From Streptomyces sp. GESEQ-35 (GTDB lineage: Bacteria; Actinomycetota; Actinomycetes; Streptomycetales; Streptomycetaceae), in contig NZ_JAFFSX010000003.1 of the NCBI RefSeq assembly GCF_017948485.1, positions 248,001-312,000 of the forward strand: DNA of 64,000 nt, given 5' to 3'. Position numbers and translations under genes: made by a program. Below the pieces are notes generated by a model that was not told where the DNA came from, ran no database searches, and saw only the letters and a program-made list of their open reading frames with translations. Shown here in pieces: positions 57,622 through 64,000 of this stretch. The stretch's first letter is position 1. Each line of letters starts with the position of its first letter.

Positions 57622-59283
57622 TCAGCCGACGTTGATCAGGTCGTGCGGCGGCACGGTCACCGTGCGGGCGCCCGGCTCACCGCCCAGGACGACCTTGCGC
57701 AGGGCGACGTTGTTGTTCGTGTTGGTCTCCTGGAGCCGCTTCTCCGGGTTGGCGATGACCTGGATGTAGTACGTGCCGTTCGGCAGGTCCGTGACGTCGA
57801 AGGACTGGCCGGGGCGGTACTGGGTGTAGGTGTCGCCGGAGCCGACGTCGAGGACCTCGCGGACGGAGATGGAGTTCTGCTGGCCGCAGGCGGTCGACAG
57901 GTCGGTGTTGTACGGGTGCCAGTTGGCGTTCTTGACCGTGTAGTCGACGGCGTCGGTGTTGGCCAGGCAGAACGCCTCCTTGCCGCTGCGCACCTCCTTG
58001 GTCTGGTCCTCGCTCAGCAGCCGATAGCTGGCGAAGTCGGTGAAGTGCCAGTGCTCGTGGCCGATCCGCGGGTCCCACTCCATGGTGCCGGTGGGGGTGT
58101 ACCCGACCTGCTTGCCGTCCGCGTCGTAGAAGTACTGGTACGCGTCCATCAGGTCCTTGCCGGGGCTGCGGAAGCCGTCCACGACGAGGGGCGCGGGGCC
58201 CGCGTTCCAGACGTTGGCGCTGAAGGCGAGGTAGTCCTTGCCCGCTACGTCGCCGTCCTCGCCGTCGGTGATGGCGATGTCCCACGCGGGCAGCGAACGC
58301 AGGTCCGGCTTGGGCACGTTCGCGGGGGCGCCCGCCCGGCCGGTGGGCCGCTGGGTGGCCGGCTTCAGCGCGGGCGCGATGCGCGAGCCGTCGGTGTGAC
58401 CGCGTCCGTCGCCCAAGTGGTGTGCCAGGCCGCGGTCTTCGAGCGCGTGCGACAGGGCGCCCGGCGTGGGCGCGTCGGCGCCGCGGGGGCCGTCCTGGTG
58501 CATGCTGTGGCCGGCGGCTCCCTGATGACCCGAGTGGCCCGAGCGGGCGGTCAGGCCCTCGCCGCCGCCCCCGTCGCTCTGCTGACGCACCGTCACCTTG
58601 ATGGTCGGCTGGTCGTCGGGGATGCCGAACAGGTCGCGGTACTTCTTCGCCACCCGCACCTTGGCCGTGTACTCACCGGCCGGCAGATCCACCGGCTTGT
58701 CGTAGTCGACCGTGCTGGAGTTGGACGCCCACCCCTTCTCCGTTCCCCACACCGAGCCCAGCGTGAACGGGTTGGTGGGGCAGCTCTCCGGGTAGTGCGA
58801 GGTCGCCGGGGCGTCGGGGCGCAGGCGGCCGGAGGCGTTGTTCGGGCAGAAGGCGCCCTTGCTGGTCGCCACCTCCTGGCCGGCCGCGTTCTTGACGGAC
58901 ACCTCAAGGAAGCCGGGCAGCCCGGAGAAGTCCTTCACCAGGCCGGCGGGCAGGTTCTTGGTCGTGGTCTTCGTGCCGTCGCGGAAGATCTGCTGGGCGA
59001 CGACGGGGTCCTTGTACGACTTGCGCGTGACCTTGAACTCCAGCGGCGCGTCGTCGACGGTGACATACGTCCCCAGGTCCAGGTAGACGCCGGACTCCCC
59101 CTCCCAGCGGTCGAGCGTCACGGAGTTCGAGGCGGCGATCAGCTTGAGCTTCGGCTTGCCGGGCGTGCTCGGGGCCGCGTCGGCGCCGGGAGCGGTGGCG
59201 GCGACCCCGGCGACGACGGCGAGTGCGGCGGAGACGGCGAGTGCCGAGCGTTTCACGCGCGTGCGATGTTGCTGACTGGTCAT
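57622..59283 (-). CDS. Secreted lysyl-oxidase-family protein with His-rich linker
   Basis: 553 aa from the ATG at 59283 (GAGGAACCG upstream). A signal peptide (LAVSAALAVVAGVAATAPGA) precedes an N-terminal Ig-like/CARDB-type domain of about 210 residues. A linker at about 235-300 is His-rich (SGHSGHQGAAGHSMHQ, LSHALEDRGLAHHLGDGRGH). The C-terminal 200 residues match the lysyl oxidase fold, with copper-ligand-like RIGHEHWHFTDFASYRLLS and the end EKRLQETNTNNNVALRKV. Mammalian lysyl oxidase uses copper and a quinone cofactor; whether this protein is catalytic is unknown. Extracellular. Confidence 0.88.
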   Translation of the reverse strand: MTSQQHRTRVKRSALAVSAALAVVAGVAATAPGADAAPSTPGKPKLKLIAASNSVTLDRWEGESGVYLDLGTYVTVDDAPLEFKVTRKSYKDPVVAQQIFRDGTKTTTKNLPAGLVKDFSGLPGFLEVSVKNAAGQEVATSKGAFCPNNASGRLRPDAPATSHYPESCPTNPFTLGSVWGTEKGWASNSSTVDYDKPVDLPAGEYTAKVRVAKKYRDLFGIPDDQPTIKVTVRQQSDGGGGEGLTARSGHSGHQGAAGHSMHQDGPRGADAPTPGALSHALEDRGLAHHLGDGRGHTDGSRIAPALKPATQRPTGRAGAPANVPKPDLRSLPAWDIAITDGEDGDVAGKDYLAFSANVWNAGPAPLVVDGFRSPGKDLMDAYQYFYDADGKQVGYTPTGTMEWDPRIGHEHWHFTDFASYRLLSEDQTKEVRSGKEAFCLANTDAVDYTVKNANWHPYNTDLSTACGQQNSISVREVLDVGSGDTYTQYRPGQSFDVTDLPNGTYYIQVIANPEKRLQETNTNNNVALRKVVLGGEPGARTVTVPPHDLINVG

Positions 59284-59500
59284 CGGTTCCTCGTCTGCGA
59301 GTGCCATGGTCAATGGCATCGGACTGGACAGCCCACGACCGGCCGGCCTTGGGTCCCCCCGGACCCGACCGGTTCTGTGAGCACTCTGTGAGACCGGTAA
59401 ACACCGTGTGTGGGTTGCCTGTTGAGGCTGAGGAGTTACGGGACACGGCAGAACTCCGTTACGCGAGACACATCCCGTCACGCATGCGCGGTCGGTGCCG

Positions 59501-59956
59501 TCAGCCGTCCGTCACGTTCGCCGTCAGCAGCCGCAGCAACTGCTTGGCCTGCGCGTCCTGTTCCGGGGTCAGACCCATCGCGTCGCCGATGGCCAGGGGG
59601 ACGGTGGCGGCCCGTTCGCGGAGGTGCGCGCCTGCTTCGGTGAGGCGGATGGCGACGGAGCGTTCGTCCTCGGGGCGGCGTTCGCGGCGGAGCAGGCCGC
59701 TCGACTCCAGGCGCTTCAGGAGCGGGGAGAGGGTGCTGGACTCCAGCTGGAGGGCGGCTCCCAAGTCCCGTACGGAGATCGAGTCCTGCTCCCACAGCAC
59801 CAGCATCACCAGGTACTGCGGATAGGTCAGACCGAGCGCGTCCAGGAGCGGGCGGTAGCGAGTGGTGACCGCCCTGGATGCCGCATACAGTGCAAAACAG
59901 AGCTGGTCGTCGAGGAGCAGCGAACCCTGTCGTGCGTCCGGTTCCGCAGTGCTCAC
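59501..59956 (-). CDS. MarR-family regulator, OhrR-like
   Basis: 151 aa from the GTG at 59956, which follows GGAGG; an ATG five codons earlier lacks such a site. The N-terminal LLLDDQLCFALYAASRAVTT includes the single reactive-type Cys of OhrR proteins, and the winged helix is LGAALQLESSTLSPLLKRLE then RRERRPEDERSVAIRL. OhrR senses organic peroxides or hypochlorite. It is divergent from an alpha/beta hydrolase rather than from a typical ohr gene. Inverted repeats lie between them. Confidence 0.9.
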   Translation of the reverse strand: MSTAEPDARQGSLLLDDQLCFALYAASRAVTTRYRPLLDALGLTYPQYLVMLVLWEQDSISVRDLGAALQLESSTLSPLLKRLESSGLLRRERRPEDERSVAIRLTEAGAHLRERAATVPLAIGDAMGLTPEQDAQAKQLLRLLTANVTDG

Positions 59957-60040
59957 GCCACCCTCCTCCATGTCCGACCTGCTCCTACCCTACTTTTCAA
60001 GTCTCCCCGATTCAATCGATGCCAAATAAGTCGAGCACAA

Positions 60041-60066
60041 ATAAGTTGCGCACGACTTAATCGTGC
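60041..60066. promoter_or_regulatory. Probable MarR operator upstream of the alpha/beta hydrolase
   Basis: Overlapping inverted repeats AAGTTGCGCACGACTT (60044-60059) and GCACGA-CTTAA-TCGTGC (60050-60066, perfect arms) lie in the 166-bp region between the MarR gene and the hydrolase. A related AAATAAG direct repeat occurs at 60024 and 60039. One MarR dimer site here would control the hydrolase. Confidence 0.6.
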
Positions 60067-60122
60067 AGTACCTTCACAACATGCCGCCACTCCCGACGGC
60101 ACCCGATCCAAGGGAGATCGCC

Positions 60123-61091
60123 ATGACCGACACCACCGCCCCCCACCCCGTCCTGGAGCCCGCCGCCGCCGACTTCGCCGAGGCCACCGCGAACCCGCCG
60201 TACCTCTTCGACCTCGACCCCGCCGAGGGCCGCAAGACCGTCGACGAGGTGCAGTCGGGCGAGATCGAGAAGCCGGTGGTGGACGAGGAGTGGATCACCG
60301 TCTCCGGCGGTCCCACCGGCAGCGTCCGGGCGCGCATCGTCAAGCCCGCCGGAGCCACCGGCACCCTCCCGGTGATCGTCTACATCCACGGCGCCGGCTG
60401 GGTCTTCGGCAACGCCCACACCCACGACCGCCTGGTCCGCGAACTCGCCGTCGGCGCGCGGGCCGCCGTGGTCTTCCCCGAGTACGACCTCTCCCCCGAG
60501 GCCCGCTACCCGGTCGCCATCGAGCAGAACTACGCGGTCGCCCAGTGGGTCGTCCGCGAGGGCGCCGCCAAGAACCTGGACGCGACCCGGATCGCGGTCG
60601 CCGGTGACTCCGTCGGCGGCAACATGAGCGCCGCGCTGACCCTGATGGCGAAGGAGCGCGGCGACGTCCCACTCGTCCAGCAGGTCCTCTTCTACCCGGT
60701 GACGGACGCGAGCTTCGACACCGCCTCCTACCACCAGTTCGCCACCGGCTACTTCCTGCGCCGGGACGGCATGCAGTGGTTCTGGGACCAGTACACGACC
60801 GACGAGGCGGAGCGCGCCCAGATCACCGCGTCCCCGCTGCGCGCCACCACCGAGCAGCTCACCGGACTCCCGCCGGCGTTGGTCATCACCGGCGAGGCGG
60901 ACGTCCTGCGCGACGAGGGCGAGGCGTACGCCAACAAGCTCCGCGAGGCCGGCGTCCCCGTCACCGCCGTCCGCTACCAGGGCGTCATCCACGACTTCGT
61001 GATGCTCAACGCCCTGCGCGGGACCAACGCCGCCGAGGGCGCGATCACCCAGGCGATCACCACCCTGCGCACGGCCCTCGGCACCGGCTGA
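60123..61091 (+). CDS. Alpha/beta hydrolase of the hormone-sensitive lipase type
   Basis: 322 aa. Oxyanion motif YIHGAGWVFGNAHTHDRLV (HGAG in place of HGGG), nucleophile elbow VAGDSVGGNMSAALTLMAKE (GDSVG), acid ITGEADVLRDEGEAYANKLR and final VIHDFVMLN His. The missing third Gly of HGGG is the only unusual point. It is likely a cytosolic esterase on small acyl esters. The ATG at 60123 follows AAGGGAG. It is divergent from an OhrR-like regulator, which suggests induction by peroxide or electrophile stress. Confidence 0.92.
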   Translation: MTDTTAPHPVLEPAAADFAEATANPPYLFDLDPAEGRKTVDEVQSGEIEKPVVDEEWITVSGGPTGSVRARIVKPAGATGTLPVIVYIHGAGWVFGNAHTHDRLVRELAVGARAAVVFPEYDLSPEARYPVAIEQNYAVAQWVVREGAAKNLDATRIAVAGDSVGGNMSAALTLMAKERGDVPLVQQVLFYPVTDASFDTASYHQFATGYFLRRDGMQWFWDQYTTDEAERAQITASPLRATTEQLTGLPPALVITGEADVLRDEGEAYANKLREAGVPVTAVRYQGVIHDFVMLNALRGTNAAEGAITQAITTLRTALGTG

Positions 61092-61192
61092 CGCAACACT
61101 CCTGCTACAGGACGCTCGAGCCTCCTCCGCCCACACAGCCAATGCCCTTACATTTCAGGGCAGTTGGGCAGAGTGATCAGGAGGAGGCCGGA

Positions 61193-62119
61193 GTGAGCAC
61201 CAAGACAGGACCGCAGCGGTACCCCGGAGCGAGCCGCGCGAACTGGTACCAGGACGACTTCGGCGGGGACGCGATGGAGGTCAACGTCGTCGTCCTGCAC
61301 ACCACCGAGGGCCGCAGCCTGCCGGGATACGGCGGTGGCGGATCGGCCCCGAACCTCACGGCCGTGCCCGACCTCTCCGCCAAGAAGCTGAGGTGGTACC
61401 AGCACTTCGACGTGGAGTCCTCGTCCAGAGCGCTGCAGAACCTGCGCGGCGGCGTCGAGACGAACACCCTGAACGTCTGTCAGGTCGAACTCGTCGGCAC
61501 CTGTGACCCCAAGACGCACAAGAAGTGGCAGGCCGCGGACCAGTCGCACGTCTACTGGCCCGACGCCCCCGAGTGGGCGCTGCTCGGCGTCGCACGCTTC
61601 CTCGCCTGGATGCACGAGGAGCACGGCGTGCCGCTGACCGGGCCGAAGGCCTGGCCGGCATATCCGACGTCGTACGCGGACGGCGGCGACCAGCGGATGC
61701 CGGGCGCGAAGTGGAGCGCTTTCAAGGGCATTTGCGGGCACATGCACGTGCCGGAGAACCTCCACGGCGACCCCGGCGCGATCGACTTCGCCCGCATTCT
61801 CAAGCACGCCAAGGCGGAGCTGGACCTCGACGACGACACTCCGTCGGAGACCGAACCGTCCAAGCCCGCGAAGCCGAAGGTGCCCGCCTTCCCCGGCCGC
61901 AAGTACTTCCGCGACGGGGCCTCCAACAAGTACGTCCTCCAGCTCGGCAAGCAGCTCGTGAAGCGTGGCTTCGGCGACCACTACCGGGTCGGCCCCAGCA
62001 AGGCCTGGGGCGAGGCCGACCGGCTCAACGTCCGCGACTTCCAGAAGTCCCGCAAGGAACTGCGCGGCGACGCGGACGGCCGGCCCGGACCGCTGACGTG
62101 GCGACTGCTGTTCTCGTAG
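61193..62119 (+). CDS. Endolysin-like N-acetylmuramoyl-L-alanine amidase with peptidoglycan-binding domain
   Basis: 308 aa, starting GTG at 61193 behind GAGGAGG. The N-terminal 215 residues look like an amidase_2/PGRP domain (VNVVVLHTTEGRSLPGYGGG, LNVCQVELVGTCDPKTHKKW, GICGHMHVPENLHGDPGAID), with His in VLHTTEG and GHMHVPENLHGDPG as likely zinc ligands. A Lys/Pro linker leads to a C-terminal peptidoglycan-binding domain (YVLQLGKQLVKRGFGDHYRV, then VRDFQKSRKELRGDADG, PGPLTWRLL). No signal peptide is present, as in phage endolysins. No phage genes flank it. Confidence 0.87.
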   Translation: MSTKTGPQRYPGASRANWYQDDFGGDAMEVNVVVLHTTEGRSLPGYGGGGSAPNLTAVPDLSAKKLRWYQHFDVESSSRALQNLRGGVETNTLNVCQVELVGTCDPKTHKKWQAADQSHVYWPDAPEWALLGVARFLAWMHEEHGVPLTGPKAWPAYPTSYADGGDQRMPGAKWSAFKGICGHMHVPENLHGDPGAIDFARILKHAKAELDLDDDTPSETEPSKPAKPKVPAFPGRKYFRDGASNKYVLQLGKQLVKRGFGDHYRVGPSKAWGEADRLNVRDFQKSRKELRGDADGRPGPLTWRLLFS

Positions 62120-62129
62120 GACATGCACC

Positions 62130-62162
62130 ACATGCACCCCGCTTCCCACGCGGGGTGCATGT
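62130..62162 (+). terminator. Terminator after the endolysin-like gene
   Basis: A perfect 13-bp stem (ACATGCACCCCGC and its complement) with a 7-nt loop, then ATTCACC, 10 bp after the stop codon. Confidence 0.85.
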
Positions 62163-62273
62163 ATTCACCGGCGTGGAATCTGCGCAAGAGCACCACACGG
62201 GCTGCACACAGGCTTTCAAAAGGATCGTTAGGTTGCTGGCCAGTCGGTGCTGTCAACCCCAGGAAGATCACAG

Positions 62274-63035
62274 ATGGACTACTGCTCCACGTGTCGCCGG
62301 CATCTCAACGGCGCCCTGGTCTGTCCCGGGTGCGGCGCCTACGCCCCGGACATAGCCCCGGTGGCGATGGCGACCTGGTTCGACGACCGACGCCATGACG
62401 AGGCCGACGCCGGGTCCGGCAGGGACGACGGCACGGGCGTCCAGGGCCCTCGCCACGCCCCGGTCGCGGCATCCGCAGCGCACGGCGGCCGGGCCGCGCG
62501 GCGCCGGCAGCTGGCCCGGCTGCGGAAGCACCAGCGGCGAGCCGTGATCGCGACCGCCATCGCACTGGTCGGCGGCGGCCTGAGCTTCGCCACGATGAAC
62601 CGCGGCACCACCGAACGCGCACAGGCGACCACGGCCCCCGACGACACGATCATGGGCGGCGCGGGCAAGCAGACGACGGGAGTGGAGGAAGCGACGCCGG
62701 AGCAGGGCAGCCGCCCGGCTTCGCCGACCCCCAGCACCCAGGCTTCCGACCCGGCGTCCCCCCGGGTCCCCGGCCAGCGGTCCGCCACCACCCCACCGGC
62801 CACGCAGTCGCACACCGTCACCACGACGGCCCCGCAGCAGCAGCGGCAGAGCCTGCCCCTGCTCCCCAGCGCGCCGGACACGCCCGTGACGACACCGACG
62901 CCGTCCAGCACGCCGTCCGACCCCGCGACGACCGCCCCCACCCCGACTCCGACGCCGTCGCAGACGACACCCTCCACCGCGCCCACGACGCCGCCGCCGG
63001 CACAGCTGTGCCTGCTCGTGATCTGCCTGGGCTGA
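62274..63035 (+). CDS. Zinc-ribbon membrane protein with Pro/Thr-rich exterior
   Basis: 253 aa. The N-terminus is a zinc ribbon (DYCSTCRRHLNGALVCPGCG, four Cys) with conserved AYAPDIAP after it. A basic stretch (RAARRRQLARLRKHQRRAV) precedes one helix (IATAIALVGGGLSFATMNRG). The remaining 140 residues are Pro/Thr/Ser-rich and ready to be outside, ending abruptly with hydrophobic QLCLLVICLG. I recall this type of protein as conserved in Streptomyces, but no function is known. The Cys-rich ribbon inside and a wall-spanning tail outside suggest signalling across the membrane. Confidence 0.8.
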   Translation: MDYCSTCRRHLNGALVCPGCGAYAPDIAPVAMATWFDDRRHDEADAGSGRDDGTGVQGPRHAPVAASAAHGGRAARRRQLARLRKHQRRAVIATAIALVGGGLSFATMNRGTTERAQATTAPDDTIMGGAGKQTTGVEEATPEQGSRPASPTPSTQASDPASPRVPGQRSATTPPATQSHTVTTTAPQQQRQSLPLLPSAPDTPVTTPTPSSTPSDPATTAPTPTPTPSQTTPSTAPTTPPPAQLCLLVICLG

Positions 63036-63042
63036 CCGCGAG

Positions 63043-63513
63043 TCAGGCCCTGCGCCGCACGCTCCAGTCGAACGTCCCCCGGCACACCACGGCCCCCGAC
63101 GCGTCCGTGATCTCGGTGTGGGTGGAGAGACGGGCCCGGTCGGTCTCGCGCGAGAGCAGCGGTCGTACGGCGTCCCGGGCTTCCTGCGTCAGACGGCAGG
63201 TGGCGACCAGGCGCCCGCGCGCGGGGGCCAGGAACTCCATGGTCGCTTTGGTGCCGAGGGGTACGACGCCCGTCATGTCGTCGGGGCCGCTGCTCTCGGC
63301 GATGATCGCGGCCAGGCCCGCCGCGTCGGCGAGGGCGACGAGGCCGCTGGAGTGGAGGGAGCCGATCACGTTGGTGAGTGGCTGCGGGGTGGGGCAGGTG
63401 AGTTCGGCGGTGCCGTCGGCGGCGGTGAGGACCTCGATGGCGGCCGTACGGTGCGCGGGGATGTCCAAGAGGGTGCGTGCGAGCGCGGTGGTGTCCGTCT
63501 TGTCCGTATCCAT
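63043..63513 (-). CDS. Hotdog-fold thioesterase-like protein (DUF4442/PaaI-type)
   Basis: 156 aa. LTNVIGSLHSSGLVALADAA fits the hotdog active-site region (N-x-x-G-x-x-H-x-G), and TGVVPLGTKATMEFLAPARG then VVCRGTFDWSVRRRA complete the fold. Members hydrolyse acyl-CoA thioesters or are inactive homologues. It converges with the zinc-ribbon gene seven bases away. The substrate is unknown. Confidence 0.85.
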   Translation of the reverse strand: MDTDKTDTTALARTLLDIPAHRTAAIEVLTAADGTAELTCPTPQPLTNVIGSLHSSGLVALADAAGLAAIIAESSGPDDMTGVVPLGTKATMEFLAPARGRLVATCRLTQEARDAVRPLLSRETDRARLSTHTEITDASGAVVCRGTFDWSVRRRA

Positions 63514-63599
63514 CGCTGCAGAGTGACACGGGCCGCTTACGGCCGGGTGACGTGCAGGGTGGAGTCAGGAGTTGATGGCAGGCAGGGAGTCGGCGGTCC

Positions 63600-64000
63600 T
63601 TACGCCGTGTCGCGCCAGCGTGCCGAGTCGCGGGGCAGGACGGTGACGTGGTGGAAGTTGCAGCGCTGGGCCGGCGGGCCGTCGGCCGGGAGTGGCTTGT
63701 CGTGGGCCTGGAGGGCCACGCTCACCAGGCTGGCCAGCAGGTCGACGTCCGTGTCGCAGTCGAGATGGACGGTCACCCACCGGGAGCCGGGAACGAGCCG
63801 GATCGCGGTGGACTTCACCAGGTCGTCGGAGAAGCGCTGAATGGCCGCGCTGGTGAGGTGCAGGTCGACCTCGTGGTCGGAATGGAAGTGCACGATCTCG
63901 TTGCGAGGGGTGCGCAGAGCCCGGCCCGTCCCACAACTGGCCGGAACCACCGTGAGATCGGGCCAGGCTTCCAGTCGCTCCAGTGCGCGCCGGGCCAGAG
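63600..64000 (-). CDS. DUF5519 (luciferase-family) protein, 5' end missing
   Basis: About 133 codons are present; the start lies beyond the right edge. The visible frame runs LARRALERLEAWPDLTVVPA, then SCGTGRALRTPRNEIVHFHS DHEVDLHLT, RLVPGSRWVTVHLDCDTDVD and LLASLVSVALQAH, which I recognise as the small DUF5519 proteins annotated as luciferase-family in Streptomyces. A GTG at 63950 could be read as a start but the frame clearly continues upstream. It ends with a TAA stop, unusual in this window. The function is unknown; the family name does not imply light production. Confidence 0.8.
   Translation of the reverse strand, partial: LARRALERLEAWPDLTVVPASCGTGRALRTPRNEIVHFHSDHEVDLHLTSAAIQRFSDDLVKSTAIRLVPGSRWVTVHLDCDTDVDLLASLVSVALQAHDKPLPADGPPAQRCNFHHVTVLPRDSARWRDTA

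Overview
The window is high-GC DNA with many GTG (and some TTG) starts, overlapping start/stop codons, a four-gene conservon, a cytosolic-type contractile injection system, and many GC-rich regulators. Together these point to a Streptomyces chromosome, most likely its core region. I see no prophage integrase, tRNA, rRNA or CRISPR array.

Region 1 (1-20.7 kb) is most of a contractile injection system (CIS) locus. On the minus strand, one run goes from the sheath (10089) through the main tube, a baseplate-hub chaperone-like protein, a DUF6760-type protein, a long disordered protein, a second tube-like protein, a LysM hub protein, the VgrG spike, the PAAR tip and the gp25 wedge, to the start of the gp6/J-like baseplate protein cut by the window edge. 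A second minus-strand run encodes a secreted beta-propeller/DUF11 protein, a DUF4255 tube-terminator and the AAA+ ATPase. Between the two runs, on the plus strand, lies a DUF4157 protein that is a good candidate CIS cargo. A LuxR-type regulator and a one-pass membrane protein flank the locus. Two odd repeat structures sit in it: a 113-bp tandem repeat that makes coupled 37-codon mini-ORFs between PAAR and gp25, and an 87-bp in-frame minisatellite in the ATPase.

Region 2 (20.9-28.2 kb) holds two tandem TetR paralogues, then an Ugp-like ABC importer with a 2H phosphoesterase, a LacI regulator and a HAD phosphatase. Three copies of a 13-bp palindrome (TGGGAACGTTCCA) tie the importer and the HAD-LacI pair into one regulon.

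Region 3 (28.5-42.3 kb) carries a conservon (cvnABCD-like) with a GAF protein, an acyl-CoA dehydrogenase, a TerB-like protein, a minus-strand group with a cell-surface protein, class F sortase, ECF sigma factor and one-pass membrane protein, a PucR regulator with a decayed copy of its own 3' end beside it, a secreted DUF4394 protein, and a cold-shock protein followed by a DEAD-box helicase.

Region 4 (42.3-51.8 kb) has a MacB/FtsX-type ABC exporter divergent from a two-component system, a secreted serine hydrolase, a P450, a small membrane protein and a lipoprotein. Three 18-bp palindromes with the same 8-2-8 geometry suggest shared control. A 179-bp MITE-like element with perfect 23-bp terminal inverted repeats lies inside the small membrane-protein gene upstream of the exporter.

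Region 5 (51.8-64 kb) contains an HxlR/NAD(P)-binding divergent pair, an MMPL transporter with a two-component system, a lysyl-oxidase-family protein with a His-rich linker, an OhrR-like MarR regulator divergent from an alpha/beta hydrolase, an endolysin-like protein, a zinc-ribbon membrane protein, a hotdog-fold protein, and a DUF5519-like gene cut by the edge. A dispersed palindromic repeat (GCGCCCC...GGGGCGC core) occurs five times in intergenic positions across the window. All family assignments were made by reading the translations, without database searches.
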